Source: Pseudoalteromonas sp. T1lg23B
Lineage (GTDB): Bacteria; Pseudomonadota; Gammaproteobacteria; Enterobacterales; Alteromonadaceae
Direction of reading: 5' to 3'
Assembly (NCBI RefSeq): GCF_002964665.1
Contig: NZ_PQBZ01000034.1
Span: 1,364,429-1,428,428 of the forward strand
Length of the DNA stretch: 64,000 nt
Below, one piece after another: positions 18,990 through 28,297 of the stretch (positions are counted from its first letter, which is position 1; each line of letters starts with the position of its first letter). The notes beneath the pieces were generated by a model, which worked only from the letters and a program-made list of their open reading frames with translations, searched no databases and was not told the DNA's origin. Both the position numbers and the translations under genes were made by a program.

Positions 18990-19841
18990 ATGAAAAATAA
19001 GCCCTTTACAATAAAAACCATGACACCTAATGAGCTGGATATTGCCGTCGAATGGGCTGCTAACGAGGGATGGAACCCAGGCCTCAGTGATGCACAATGT
19101 TATTATCAGGCAGACCCGAATGGTTTTCTAATGGGTTACTTGGGCGATGAGCCCATCGCGTCTATCTCTGTAGTGAAATACAACGACATGTTTGGCTTCT
19201 TGGGTTTTTATATCGTCGCCCCTCAATACCGTGGGTTAGGTTATGGCTGGCAAATATGGCAAGCAGGATTGCAATATTTAAAGGGATGTAATATCGCGCT
19301 AGATGGCGTCGTAGCCCAACAAGACAATTATAGAAAATCAGGCTTTAAGCTCGCCTATCGCAATATTCGCTTCGCTGGAACGGGCGGGAGTTCTGCGTCT
19401 GAACTCAGTCAAATTGTACCGATAAGCACCCTATCCTTGGCAATGCTCTTTGACTACGAGCAGGCGTTTTTTCCAGCCGATCGAAATGGCTTTCTCCGCG
19501 CGTGGGTTAACCAAGCAAATTGTCATGCTTTGGCCATTATGGAAGCTGGAAAACTGGCAGGTTATGGGGTGATCCGCCCCTGCCAAAGCGGATATAAAAT
19601 TGGCCCACTGTTTGCGAACAGCGCTCAACAGGCACAGCAATTATTCCAAGCACTGCGAGCAAAGACCCTTCCCAGTGATACAGTTTACTTGGATGTCCCC
19701 GAAGTTAATGCAGCAGCCGTTACCTTGGCACAGCGTAATGATATGCAGCCAGCTTTTGAAACCGCCAGAATGTACACTCTTGAAACGCCAAATCTACCAT
19801 TAGATAGAATATACGGCGTAACCTCATTTGAAATTGGTTAA
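18990..19841 (+). CDS. GNAT-family N-acetyltransferase (two-domain)
   Basis: A 283-residue protein. The first half is a GNAT acetyltransferase: after the FLGFYIVAPQYRGLGYG block, R-G-x-G-x-G binds the acetyl-CoA pyrophosphate. The second half (from about residue 150) is an acetyltransferase-18-like domain common in YitH-type proteins. The frame opens at 18945, but AGGAGA lies 6 bases before the ATG at 18990. The acceptor is unknown. It has no obvious operon partner. Confidence 0.8.
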   Translation: MKNKPFTIKTMTPNELDIAVEWAANEGWNPGLSDAQCYYQADPNGFLMGYLGDEPIASISVVKYNDMFGFLGFYIVAPQYRGLGYGWQIWQAGLQYLKGCNIALDGVVAQQDNYRKSGFKLAYRNIRFAGTGGSSASELSQIVPISTLSLAMLFDYEQAFFPADRNGFLRAWVNQANCHALAIMEAGKLAGYGVIRPCQSGYKIGPLFANSAQQAQQLFQALRAKTLPSDTVYLDVPEVNAAAVTLAQRNDMQPAFETARMYTLETPNLPLDRIYGVTSFEIG

Positions 19842-19957
19842 CTAACCAAACCAGGCACTTTTCGTTTAACCATGACTTATTAATAATACAAAAGTGCCTT
19901 AAACCTTTTTGCAAATACCTGCGTCATACCTTGCAAAAATAACAAAGGACTATTTAA

Positions 19958-21310
19958 ATGCAGTATCTAAACAAATGGCTTTCCCTCGCTGTAATTTTCA
20001 TTTTTTGTACCCTGACCTCAATAACAAGTAAAGCCCAAACGACATCATTTATACCATTACAAACACCCCTTTCTGTCGAACAGGCTCAGCAAGATTTCGA
20101 ACAATGGTTTAACTGGCTTCATCAGACCCACCCAGATTTATCACATAGCGTAAAAGATATTGACGCCTTCTATCAAAAAGTGGCCGAGATAAAAAGTACT
20201 CTCAAAGCACCTATAACCGCCATGACACTCTGGCAAGCCATGGCACCTCTTAACTCCATGCTCGCAGACGGCCATATCAAAGTAGGACATGGTTCAGCCT
20301 CACAATGGCGCCAGTGGATAGCACAAGGAACTGCGCTTTTTCCATTAGAAGTACACATTACCAATGACGGGATGTATGTAGCACGAGATCTAAGTGCTCA
20401 AAGTAGTCACTACCAAGGCGCTAAAATTGAAGCAATAAATGGCAAAGGCATAACCAGCATTTTACAAACGCTACTTGAGAATACCCATGGTGACACACTG
20501 GCTTTTCGCCAAAACGTCTTGCAAGATCAATTTAATCGTTTGTTTTATATGACATTTGGTCCTCAAGATTCCTTTGATATTGACTTGGTTGACGATAATA
20601 AAAAACATCGTATTACCCTTAATGCCAAAGCCGCACTGCCGCAAAGTCTCGTCGTGTCTTCCTTTGCTGAGGCATTCAATGTGACCTTCCAAGATAACAC
20701 TGCCATATTGCGCGTGAATACTTTCGCATGGGATGACTTAAAACAATATCTAACCTTTATGGATTCAATATTCAGCGATATTAAAGCCAAAGGAATTAGC
20801 CATTTGATCATAGACATTAGTAAAAATGGTGGGGGTAACGACGACATGTGGATGGCAGGAATATTGAGGTATATCGCCGATAAACCTTACCGACACTTTT
20901 CCACATATCGTTCGAAAATTTTATTAAAATATCGAGATCCAGGGCAAATAGTTGGCAACATAGAACAAGGAGAAAATACCCGACTGATCCAACCTGACTT
21001 ACAGCTAGAAAACTTCTACACAGGCAAAGTATCATTATTGATAGGTACGGGTACTTACTCATCATCTATCGTATTTGCAAACACTGTACAGGATTATCAA
21101 TTTGCTCAACTCATAGGAGCCCCCACAGGTGGTCGCAGCACGCAAAGCGGTGGAATTCAGTTCACAAAACTGACACACAGTCAGTTACAAATGATTTCGC
21201 CACGATTTTTACTGACTCGCCCAAATGGTGTCGCGCAAATGACCCCTGTTAAACCTGTTGTCAGTCTGGCAAATGCGAACATACCAGCAAATATTCTTAC
21301 ACTACTGTAA
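19958..21310 (+). CDS. Exported S41-family peptidase-like protein
   Basis: A 450-residue protein with a signal peptide ending near SKAQT. It belongs to the S41 (tail-specific protease) superfamily: LIIDISKNGGGND corresponds to the conserved D-x-R-x-N-G-G region, and GTGTYSSSIVFAN holds the nucleophile Ser. The region between them gives the crotonase-like core. A PDZ domain is not obvious, although residues 130-150 could be a degenerate one. It most likely degrades or processes peptides in the periplasm. AAAGGA precedes the ATG. It stands alone. Confidence 0.75.
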   Translation: MQYLNKWLSLAVIFIFCTLTSITSKAQTTSFIPLQTPLSVEQAQQDFEQWFNWLHQTHPDLSHSVKDIDAFYQKVAEIKSTLKAPITAMTLWQAMAPLNSMLADGHIKVGHGSASQWRQWIAQGTALFPLEVHITNDGMYVARDLSAQSSHYQGAKIEAINGKGITSILQTLLENTHGDTLAFRQNVLQDQFNRLFYMTFGPQDSFDIDLVDDNKKHRITLNAKAALPQSLVVSSFAEAFNVTFQDNTAILRVNTFAWDDLKQYLTFMDSIFSDIKAKGISHLIIDISKNGGGNDDMWMAGILRYIADKPYRHFSTYRSKILLKYRDPGQIVGNIEQGENTRLIQPDLQLENFYTGKVSLLIGTGTYSSSIVFANTVQDYQFAQLIGAPTGGRSTQSGGIQFTKLTHSQLQMISPRFLLTRPNGVAQMTPVKPVVSLANANIPANILTLL

Positions 21311-21594
21311 TTTGGTTCGAACTCACAGTTACGCGCTGTTGCACAAGTGTACGCATTTAACACATCTAAAAAGTGTGTGGAAGACTTTCTAAAAGCGTGA
21401 ACCAAGGTGATGAATTTAAACCGTTAACTCGCCATCTAACGGCATTGAACGCTTCTTAGTTCAGTGCCTTTATTCTCTCAAACAATTCATATTTCTCCAT
21501 CTTTTTTGCACGATTCGACGCTACCTTAGCGCCAAATAAAGTCTGTGTCTGCTGTACTCACACAACCATTAAAATAGAACATAAGGATAGAACC

Positions 21595-23094
21595 ATGGCG
21601 TTTAAACTTAATTCTCTGTGCCTTGCATTATCGCTAGGACTTTCAAACTATGCAGCGGCTGCTTGCAACGGCATCGGCGATGGAGCCAGTGTGTCTTTAG
21701 AAGGTATGTCGCTAAGAGTGTTAGGCTCTGATGAGTCAGAATCTTTTTCATTAACTAGTTCACAAGACACATTAACGGTTACCCGAACGGCCAACGGTAA
21801 CACCAGCTGCGATACCTTTTACCTAAGCCAAGTTCGGCAAATTGATGCCCGCTTAGGCGATGGCAATGACAGCTTCGGTGCAAAAGATATCGCCGTCATG
21901 CAATACATTTATGGTGGAAATGGCGACGACACAATCACCACGGGCTCTCAACAAGATAGAGTGTATGGTGGCGCAGGTGATGACACCATTTTTGGCAGTG
22001 GCGGCAACGACACCCTATTTGGGGAAGACGGTAACGACGTGATCTATGGTGGCTACGGCAATGACCAAATCATGGGTGGAAATGGCCACGACCAATTGTT
22101 TGGTGATCACAATGATGATGTGATTAGCGGTGATAACGGCGGCGACTTGTTAATGGGTGGTCAAGGTAGAGACCTGTTGATCGGTGGAAATGACAATGAC
22201 TATCTCGGTGGCGGCTGTCGCCTTGCCAATGCAAATAATGGTTATATCTACGAACAAAGCGGCTGTAATAGTGACAATGATGGCGATGATATCTTAAATG
22301 GTGGCAGCGGTGATGACGTCTTAAGTGGCGATAAAGGTAACGACAAGCTCTATGGTGGAGACGGCGATGATTACCTCGCGGGAAACAAAGGCCGTGAAGA
22401 CCGTCTGTATGGAGGCAATGGGAATGATGCCTTGTTTGAAGTGGGCGATGGTGGCGTGGTTAACACCAGCAAGTGGCACAAAGCATGGGGCAACGCTGGA
22501 GACGACATCCTATTTACTTACTTGGAAAACTCAGTTCAAGAAGGTGGCAGTGGCAACGACGTGATCATCACCTCATCAACGGAGTTTGATGCAAAAATCC
22601 AAGGCGGTCAAAATGCCGATTATATTTGGACTGCTGATATGTTTCCAGAAGGCAGCTGCGGTAGCGGCGACGATAAAGGCGTATTATTTTTAAATAGTTG
22701 CGAAGGCATCACCTGGGTAGATGATTACCAAGGCCTATTAACTAAGGTTGCTAAGAAAAGTAACTTTAGTAACCCATACTACAAGGCAGCCAACAGTGTT
22801 GTCACAATGCCAGGCTCATACACTGGTTTTAATAACGGTTGGCGCAGCTACTCAATACGTCCCATTGCTTTGTTCGACATTGTTTCAAGCGTCGTATTCA
22901 AGCGCTGGCTTGAGGACCAAACAACAAAACCCTATTCGTACTACGAGTGGCGTGTAGATTTCAGTGTAGGGTCAGGTATTTACGGCACTTACGTAAACTG
23001 TATGGAAAACAATGTTGCCTACATGTGCAAGCATATTTTGCAACAGGAAGAAACCTGCTACAACCAAACAGGTAGTCTTGTGGATTGCCAATAA
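21595..23094 (+). CDS. Secreted RTX-repeat calcium-binding protein
   Basis: A 499-residue protein with a Sec-type signal peptide (cleavage near AAAACNG). From about residue 90 to 270 it has many GGxGxDxxx nonapeptide repeats, such as YGGAGDDTI and FGEDGNDVI, forming calcium-binding beta-rolls. The C-terminal 150 residues are unlike the repeats and contain Cys pairs. RTX proteins normally leave by a type I system with a C-terminal signal; here a cleavable N-terminal signal suggests Sec export. No type I genes lie nearby. It might be a surface adhesin, enzyme or matrix protein. AAGGAT precedes the ATG. Confidence 0.8.
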   Translation: MAFKLNSLCLALSLGLSNYAAAACNGIGDGASVSLEGMSLRVLGSDESESFSLTSSQDTLTVTRTANGNTSCDTFYLSQVRQIDARLGDGNDSFGAKDIAVMQYIYGGNGDDTITTGSQQDRVYGGAGDDTIFGSGGNDTLFGEDGNDVIYGGYGNDQIMGGNGHDQLFGDHNDDVISGDNGGDLLMGGQGRDLLIGGNDNDYLGGGCRLANANNGYIYEQSGCNSDNDGDDILNGGSGDDVLSGDKGNDKLYGGDGDDYLAGNKGREDRLYGGNGNDALFEVGDGGVVNTSKWHKAWGNAGDDILFTYLENSVQEGGSGNDVIITSSTEFDAKIQGGQNADYIWTADMFPEGSCGSGDDKGVLFLNSCEGITWVDDYQGLLTKVAKKSNFSNPYYKAANSVVTMPGSYTGFNNGWRSYSIRPIALFDIVSSVVFKRWLEDQTTKPYSYYEWRVDFSVGSGIYGTYVNCMENNVAYMCKHILQQEETCYNQTGSLVDCQ

Positions 23095-23104
23095 CGGACT
23101 CGAG

Positions 23105-23123
23105 CCCAGCACCCGATGCTGGG
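23105..23123. terminator. Hairpin between convergent genes
   Basis: A perfect seven-pair stem CCCAGCA / TGCTGGG with a five-base loop, between the RTX gene and the convergent EamA gene. It lacks a strong U-run. Confidence 0.5.
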
Positions 23124-23131
23124 TTCATCAG

Positions 23132-23977
23132 TTAAGTTTTACTAAATCGCTTATTCACCCAAAGCGCCGACATTATTATGGCTCCACCAATAACGAGTCG
23201 CATAATGTCCGCATCTCGGTTCCAAATTGCAACGTTAACCAAAATACCGGCTGGGATCAGCATATTATTCATAACAGCTAGTACACCCACGTCCACTTCG
23301 ATGGCCCCTTTATTCCACGCAAAGTAACCTAGACCCGATGCGACCACGCCCAAATATATAAGAACGCTCCATTGTACGCTGGTGGTAGGTAAACGAGATA
23401 AGTCGCCAAACGCAGCAAAACTGGTTACCGCGACTAACAATGCGCCAATAAAAAACCAACCAAACACACTTTGCTGAGCAATATGTTTATCTTGCATAAG
23501 ACGTTTATACAAAACCTGCCCTGTTGCAAAGCACATGTTTGCACCTTGTACCAACAACATGCCAATCACAAACTGACCATCCACACCTTCATAACGAATC
23601 GCGATGGCACCAATAACCGCAATTAAAGCCGCGACTAAAAAACCAATATGAAAGCGCCTATCTAACAGATCGTTCAGCAAGGTAATATAAAGAGGCGTCA
23701 TAACGGTAAAAAGCAGCACCTCGGGTACACTTAAAAATAAAAATGAATGGTAGTAAAAGCCATACATCACACCTAGTTGAATGGCCCCGATTAACATCAA
23801 TTTAGCAGCGAGCTTTTTAGGTATGACGGAAAACTCTAGGAAGGGAAGAAACACGCAGGTCGCCAATGCTATGCGCACTAAAACGCTGAACCAAGCGTCT
23901 ACCTGCCCTGCCAAATAGACGCCTATCAAACTGAATGAAAAAGCCCATAACACGGTCACTGAAATAAGGTACTGCAT
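23132..23977 (-). CDS. EamA/DMT-family transporter
   Basis: A 281-residue drug/metabolite-superfamily transporter with ten hydrophobic helices in two EamA repeats, each about 135 residues. The repeat-end pattern is seen in LLFTVMTPLYITLLNDLLDRR (first) and in YLGVVASGLGYFAWNKGAIEV (second). This family exports amino acids or other small metabolites. The substrate cannot be told from sequence. It is convergent with the RTX gene. Confidence 0.85.
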   Translation of the reverse strand: MQYLISVTVLWAFSFSLIGVYLAGQVDAWFSVLVRIALATCVFLPFLEFSVIPKKLAAKLMLIGAIQLGVMYGFYYHSFLFLSVPEVLLFTVMTPLYITLLNDLLDRRFHIGFLVAALIAVIGAIAIRYEGVDGQFVIGMLLVQGANMCFATGQVLYKRLMQDKHIAQQSVFGWFFIGALLVAVTSFAAFGDLSRLPTTSVQWSVLIYLGVVASGLGYFAWNKGAIEVDVGVLAVMNNMLIPAGILVNVAIWNRDADIMRLVIGGAIIMSALWVNKRFSKT

Positions 23978-24056
23978 AGTCTGTACTTAAACTCAAAAAG
24001 TGTCATCGTACACAATCCCGTGCGTTCATTCACCTACTGAAAAACATATCGCAATT

Positions 24057-24404
24057 TTAAGCTGATTTTTTTAAAAGTTTGTAGAGAGTATCAATGCGTT
24101 TATTGGTGCGATAATTTTCGTAACATAGGCTAACCCCCATCAAAATCGTACCATACAGCAAAAAGTAAGAGGTGATTTGATCCGATACACTGGGCAGCAG
24201 AGCGCTCCAACCAAATACCAAAGCACAAACAATCATCGCCTTCAAACAATGGATAAATATACCTGGACGTAACTTCTCAAGCTCTCCTTCTAATCGAAAT
24301 TGCGTGTTCATTTTACTCAACAAAATTTGCTGTCCGATCTCTTCACTGCTCATCATCCCCCCTGGACCATAGTCATATTCTCTAACAATGAGATAATTTG
24401 TCAT
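24057..24404 (-). CDS. Small membrane protein of unknown function
   Basis: A 115-residue protein with two hydrophobic helices in the C-terminal half (ALVFGWSALLPSV and YFLLYGTILMGVSLCY) and a charged N-terminus. I do not recognise the family. The start is uncertain: ATGs at residues 17 and 18 follow a GGGGGG tract too closely for a normal ribosome site, so the longer frame is reported. It has no clear operon partner. Confidence 0.5.
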   Translation of the reverse strand: MTNYLIVREYDYGPGGMMSSEEIGQQILLSKMNTQFRLEGELEKLRPGIFIHCLKAMIVCALVFGWSALLPSVSDQITSYFLLYGTILMGVSLCYENYRTNKRIDTLYKLLKKSA

Positions 24405-24675
24405 ACTTCAGACAAAGACCCCGTAACGGGTACTCAAGTTTGTTCGCAGTATACAAGCTCATCTCACGATTACCAGCCCTTTTTAGAGTAAAAACGTTAA
24501 TTATTTGTGTCGCTAATATTTTGTGTAATTCCACATTCTTTCAACAATCAAGAAGCTAGCTATGACTAGGGTGTAGATGACTTCACGAGATCTTACAGAT
24601 GTATAAAACATTACCTATATTTAACACAGTTGATTAGTTTGTTTTCATCTTTGCAATTATTTGTTAGAGTTCATG

Positions 24676-24800
24676 GGTCGGCTATATTCGACGCTATGGG
24701 CAAACCATTCGAAAGGATGGGGCGCAAAGTCACCGGTCTAAGGGGCAGTAAAGCCCTATGATAGCGGGATTGCTAGCGCAGCCAAGCTATGCGGCTGCCT
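24676..24800 (+). promoter_or_regulatory. c-di-GMP-I (GEMM) riboswitch
   Basis: The leader contains GGGCAAACCATTCGAAAGG, then GGGCGCAAAGTCACCGGTCTAAGG, split by short bases, and later ATAGCGGGATTGCTA. These match the conserved GNRA tetraloop stem, the A-rich internal loop, and the P2 receptor region of the class I cyclic di-GMP riboswitch, closely resembling the Vibrio cholerae Vc2 aptamer. A following AGCGCAGCC...GCGGCTGCC hairpin (about 24776-24800) may be the expression platform. It sits 47 bases before the metalloprotease start. Confidence 0.9.
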
Positions 24801-24846
24801 ATCTTTCCGTTCCAAATGACCAAGTTGTTATTATTTGGAGCATATA

Positions 24847-26943
24847 ATGAAGTTATTAACGAAAAGCAAAGTTGCTAAGCTTTGTGGGTGTGTTGGTATC
24901 GCTTTGAGTTCTGCGTCTTATGCCGCGAACAACGGTGTTGCACAAACCACACTCCCAATACAAGCCATTGAGAACTTACCAAATGGCAAACTAAAAACTA
25001 GCCTGAGTAAACTCCCCCCTCATGCCCAACAAAAAGCGCTCGTGCAGCTCAACGAACTGGCAATTCCAGCCATTGATACCTTGCTTATGCAGGCAGATAG
25101 CAGCGGTGAACTGTTCTATATCGAAGAAGGGTTGGTTGAAACCACTTCCCCCGATAGTGAGGAAGCATATACTTTACCGCCTGTTGATGTGTTTAAACTA
25201 CATAGCAATGAGCACTCAAATAACAAAGTATTTTTAGATTTCGATGGCGGTACTGTCAGCAACCGTGCTTGGGGAAGCGGATCCAGTTATGATTCTGTTC
25301 CCTATGATTTAGATGGCGACCCTACGACTTTCAACGACAATGAACGTGCACGTATCCATGAGATCTGGAACCGTATGGCGGATGACTTCGCCGCTTTTGA
25401 TATTGATGTAACGACAGAAGCGCCCGTTGAATTTGGCCCCAATGTTGGCTGGGTATTATTTACCAAAGATACAGACTTATCGGGTAAGGCGATGCCACAT
25501 CAAGGTGCAGGCGGTGTAGCGTATGTTAATGTGTGGGGACGCAGTAATTTCAGTTATTACCAGCCGGCGTTTGTTTACTACAATCGTCTCGGCGCAGGCG
25601 TAGCAACTTATATGGCTGAGGCAGGCTCTCATGAGCTGGGTCATAATTTGGGCTTAAGCCACGATGGCACCTCAACGCAAAGCTATTATGCGGGTTTAGG
25701 TAGTGATAGCGAACCCAGCAGTTGGGCGCCTATCATGGGCGTCAGTTACTATAAAAATGTAACGCAATGGAGCAAAGGTGAATACCCTGACGCGAATCAA
25801 ACCCAAGACGACATCGCTATTATAGCAACCAAGCTAGGTATGACATTAGATACAGAGGGCAGCGCCGATAACCCTGTGATTTTAAATGTGGACAGCCATG
25901 GGGTATTTTCCGCGACCAACCGCCAAATCGATCCAGATAATGTATCCACATACAATAAAGGCAGCGTACAAGTTAGTGACAGCGACTGGTTCCAGTTTAG
26001 TGTCGGCGCGGGCCCAGCGGAGTTTATCGCAACCCCTGCTTGGGATGCGTTTACACGCAGTAGCAAGCGCGGCGCAAACCTTGATATAGGCCTGCGTCTA
26101 TACGATGGGAACGGAACACTCATCAATACCAGTAACGAATACAGCAATACCAACGCGCATATTCAGATAGACCTAGCACAAGGGGTTTATACCCTTGAAG
26201 TATTTGGTGCTGAGGGGCCATATGCAAGCGACTATGCAAGCCAAGGCCACTTCTATTTACAGGGTCAAGTTACACCGGCAACCCCAGATAATACACCACC
26301 GGACCCTAACCCAATGAGTTTTGCTCAAGCTCCAACAGGAGTGAGTGATTCACAAATCGCAATGCAAGCTGTCAGTGCCATGGATGATAATGGCGGTGTG
26401 GTCAGCTACCGTTTCAACTGCACACAAAACGGTAACGTCTGCCAAGGCAGTGATTGGCAAAGTGACACTCAGTTTACAGCGACATCCTTGCAGCCACAAA
26501 CTCAGTACTGTTTCAGCGTACAAGCCAAAGACTTGAGTGCCAACACCACACTACCTTCTGCCAGTTTGTGCGCCACCACTCAAACACCTCCGCCTGCGCC
26601 ATTACCCCCTAATCCGGCAAGCAATTTATCTGTGCAAGACGGACAAGATGGTACAGCCCAGTTAACTTGGCAAGACAACAGTGATAACGAGCAGAGGTTC
26701 GAAATACAACGTGAATCACAGCATAAAAACGGCCGCTGGCAAGCCAATCAGATAATCGCGTCAGTGAATGCCGATGACACAGCTTACACAGACTATAGTG
26801 ATAAAGGAGTGTTTCGTTATCGAGTACGCGCCATCAATGAAGTCGCAGCTTCAGATTGGACGTCATGGCTGAGCGTCACTGTCACCAACAGTGGTGATGG
26901 CGGCACAGATAAGCCATGTAAAGGCAAAAAATGTAGTAACTAA
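24847..26943 (+). CDS. Secreted metzincin protease with PPC-like and fibronectin III domains
   Basis: A 698-residue exported zinc protease. The signal peptide ends near SYAANN. HELGHNLGLSH fits the metzincin HExxHxxGxxH motif, and IMGVSYY is the Met-turn. Next comes a PPC-like beta-sandwich (about residues 330-470) and then two fibronectin III domains (about 480-580 and 585-680), ending in the Cys-Lys-rich CKGKKCSN. ATG 24847 is used: the in-frame TTG at 24835 is itself part of the TTGGAG ribosome site. The c-di-GMP-I riboswitch upstream indicates control by the motile-sessile signal. It probably cuts extracellular or matrix proteins. Confidence 0.88.
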   Translation: MKLLTKSKVAKLCGCVGIALSSASYAANNGVAQTTLPIQAIENLPNGKLKTSLSKLPPHAQQKALVQLNELAIPAIDTLLMQADSSGELFYIEEGLVETTSPDSEEAYTLPPVDVFKLHSNEHSNNKVFLDFDGGTVSNRAWGSGSSYDSVPYDLDGDPTTFNDNERARIHEIWNRMADDFAAFDIDVTTEAPVEFGPNVGWVLFTKDTDLSGKAMPHQGAGGVAYVNVWGRSNFSYYQPAFVYYNRLGAGVATYMAEAGSHELGHNLGLSHDGTSTQSYYAGLGSDSEPSSWAPIMGVSYYKNVTQWSKGEYPDANQTQDDIAIIATKLGMTLDTEGSADNPVILNVDSHGVFSATNRQIDPDNVSTYNKGSVQVSDSDWFQFSVGAGPAEFIATPAWDAFTRSSKRGANLDIGLRLYDGNGTLINTSNEYSNTNAHIQIDLAQGVYTLEVFGAEGPYASDYASQGHFYLQGQVTPATPDNTPPDPNPMSFAQAPTGVSDSQIAMQAVSAMDDNGGVVSYRFNCTQNGNVCQGSDWQSDTQFTATSLQPQTQYCFSVQAKDLSANTTLPSASLCATTQTPPPAPLPPNPASNLSVQDGQDGTAQLTWQDNSDNEQRFEIQRESQHKNGRWQANQIIASVNADDTAYTDYSDKGVFRYRVRAINEVAASDWTSWLSVTVTNSGDGGTDKPCKGKKCSN

Positions 26944-26973
26944 TTAGACATATCTCCCTTAGATATATCCAAA

Positions 26974-26997
26974 AGCAGCCGCTTGGCTGCTTTTTTT
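26974..26997 (+). terminator. Rho-independent terminator of metalloprotease gene
   Basis: AGCAGCC / GGCTGCT stem, four-base loop, followed by seven Ts, 30 bases after the stop. Confidence 0.92.
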
Positions 26998-27101
26998 ACA
27001 GGCCTTTCCTATCACACCAGCGGCCTAGCAACTCAAAGTCCTTTGTTTAGAACCCATACTCAACCCACAGTGAGGTATATAATCGCAGTTAATTACGTCG
27101 C

Positions 27102-28229
27102 TTAACCCTGCCCCAATATATTTTTAACGGTACTGAACAACATATAATGATCATCACACAAAATAGACTTTTGACTTAAATCCAACTGTTGCCCTTTGAC
27201 CCTGCCAGGTAAAAAGCCTCCTCCGCACAGCGCTCTGTGAGGACACTGCTGACAATCTTGAGGCTGATAGTCTTTCAACGTCAGTAACTTAGCAAACATG
27301 GGTTCTTGTTCAAGTTGAGAGATTCCATCTGAAATATGTAAGTCCGTTTTGCATCCACCATCTTTGGCTGAGCGGAAATAGTCTGGGTATTCGATTTGTC
27401 CTTGTGTATTGACCACAAACATATTCAGTACATCATTGCCAATGGAGTCAATGTGTACCTTGCTGCCATGTAATACCGTTAGAATATTGAAAAATGAGCG
27501 GATATAAATATTGGGGTCATCGTTGCGCATCCAAATATTAAACAACGCCTGTAGCCATTTGCCATAGCGGTGTTGTTTAATGGTGCTATCATGCAACACA
27601 TCCTGTTTTACTGTGTCATGATTTATCTCTATCGGCCACAACACATCTATCCTGGTGACGGGCAATGTTTTGATCCAGTCAAAGTATTCCTGCGGGCTAA
27701 TATTGAGATTAATCACACTTAAGAAGCCACTTAACAAAGACTTGTATTGACTGCTGGCGATATATTGTACCGTTTTCATTATGCGCTGATAACTACCATG
27801 GCCACTATGATCGACGCGAAACTGGTCGTTATACTGTTGTGGGCCATCAATACTGACACTAATAGACACCTGATATTTCAGGCACAGCGCTAATAAACTG
27901 TCCGGTACGGTGATACCGTTTGATTGGATTGAAAACCTGATAGCAAGGTCATACCTACGATTTAATTCATCTGTATGCGCAAACAAGGCAGCGAAACGCT
28001 TAACGGGCCACAAAGTTGGCTCCCCTCCATGTAACGTCACCTTAAAATGCTGTTGTGCTGTACTTACACAATACTGAGCAATTTGATCTATCATGAGTGT
28101 CGCCGTCGCGACATCCATTTTATTGGCCGTTTCTTCAAAAGTACGATCGGGTCCATTAAACATATAACAATAACTGCAGTTCAGATTACACACACTATTG
28201 AGCTTCACTATTGCTGCACTAAACGCCAT
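27102..28229 (-). CDS. SPASM-type radical SAM peptide maturase (FxsB/XyeB-like)
   Basis: A 375-residue radical SAM enzyme. The 4Fe-4S site is C14-x3-C18-x2-C21 in VCNLNCSYCYMF, followed by HGGEP (67-71). The C-terminal SPASM region (about 325-360) carries further Cys, DCQQCPHRALCGGGF and ILCDDHY, for auxiliary clusters. This layout, and especially the opening AIVKLNSVCNLNC, resembles FxsB/XyeB/GrrM-type enzymes that form side-chain cyclophane crosslinks. AAGGAG lies 9 bases before the ATG at 28229. A 70-aa peptide gene ends 68 bases upstream, separated by a strong hairpin. I infer the peptide is its substrate; the crosslink type is unproven. Confidence 0.85.
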   Translation of the reverse strand: MAFSAAIVKLNSVCNLNCSYCYMFNGPDRTFEETANKMDVATATLMIDQIAQYCVSTAQQHFKVTLHGGEPTLWPVKRFAALFAHTDELNRRYDLAIRFSIQSNGITVPDSLLALCLKYQVSISVSIDGPQQYNDQFRVDHSGHGSYQRIMKTVQYIASSQYKSLLSGFLSVINLNISPQEYFDWIKTLPVTRIDVLWPIEINHDTVKQDVLHDSTIKQHRYGKWLQALFNIWMRNDDPNIYIRSFFNILTVLHGSKVHIDSIGNDVLNMFVVNTQGQIEYPDYFRSAKDGGCKTDLHISDGISQLEQEPMFAKLLTLKDYQPQDCQQCPHRALCGGGFLPGRVKGQQLDLSQKSILCDDHYMLFSTVKNILGQG

Positions 28230-28253
28230 AATAAACACTCCTTTTTGGCAAAT

Positions 28254-28280
28254 CGGCACCTCACATTAAGTGAAGTGCCG
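28254..28280 (-). terminator. Attenuator-like hairpin between peptide and radical SAM genes
   Basis: An 11-pair stem CGGCACTTCAC / GTGAGGTGCCG (one G-U) with a five-base loop and no U-run. In RiPP operons such a stem commonly raises precursor mRNA over enzyme mRNA by partial termination or 3'-end protection. Confidence 0.65.
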
Positions 28281-28297
28281 GGTTAAGCACACGCGGG

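Noticed and set aside
24835-24846. TTG start for the metalloprotease
   Set aside because: The TTG is part of the TTGGAG ribosome site for the ATG at 24847.
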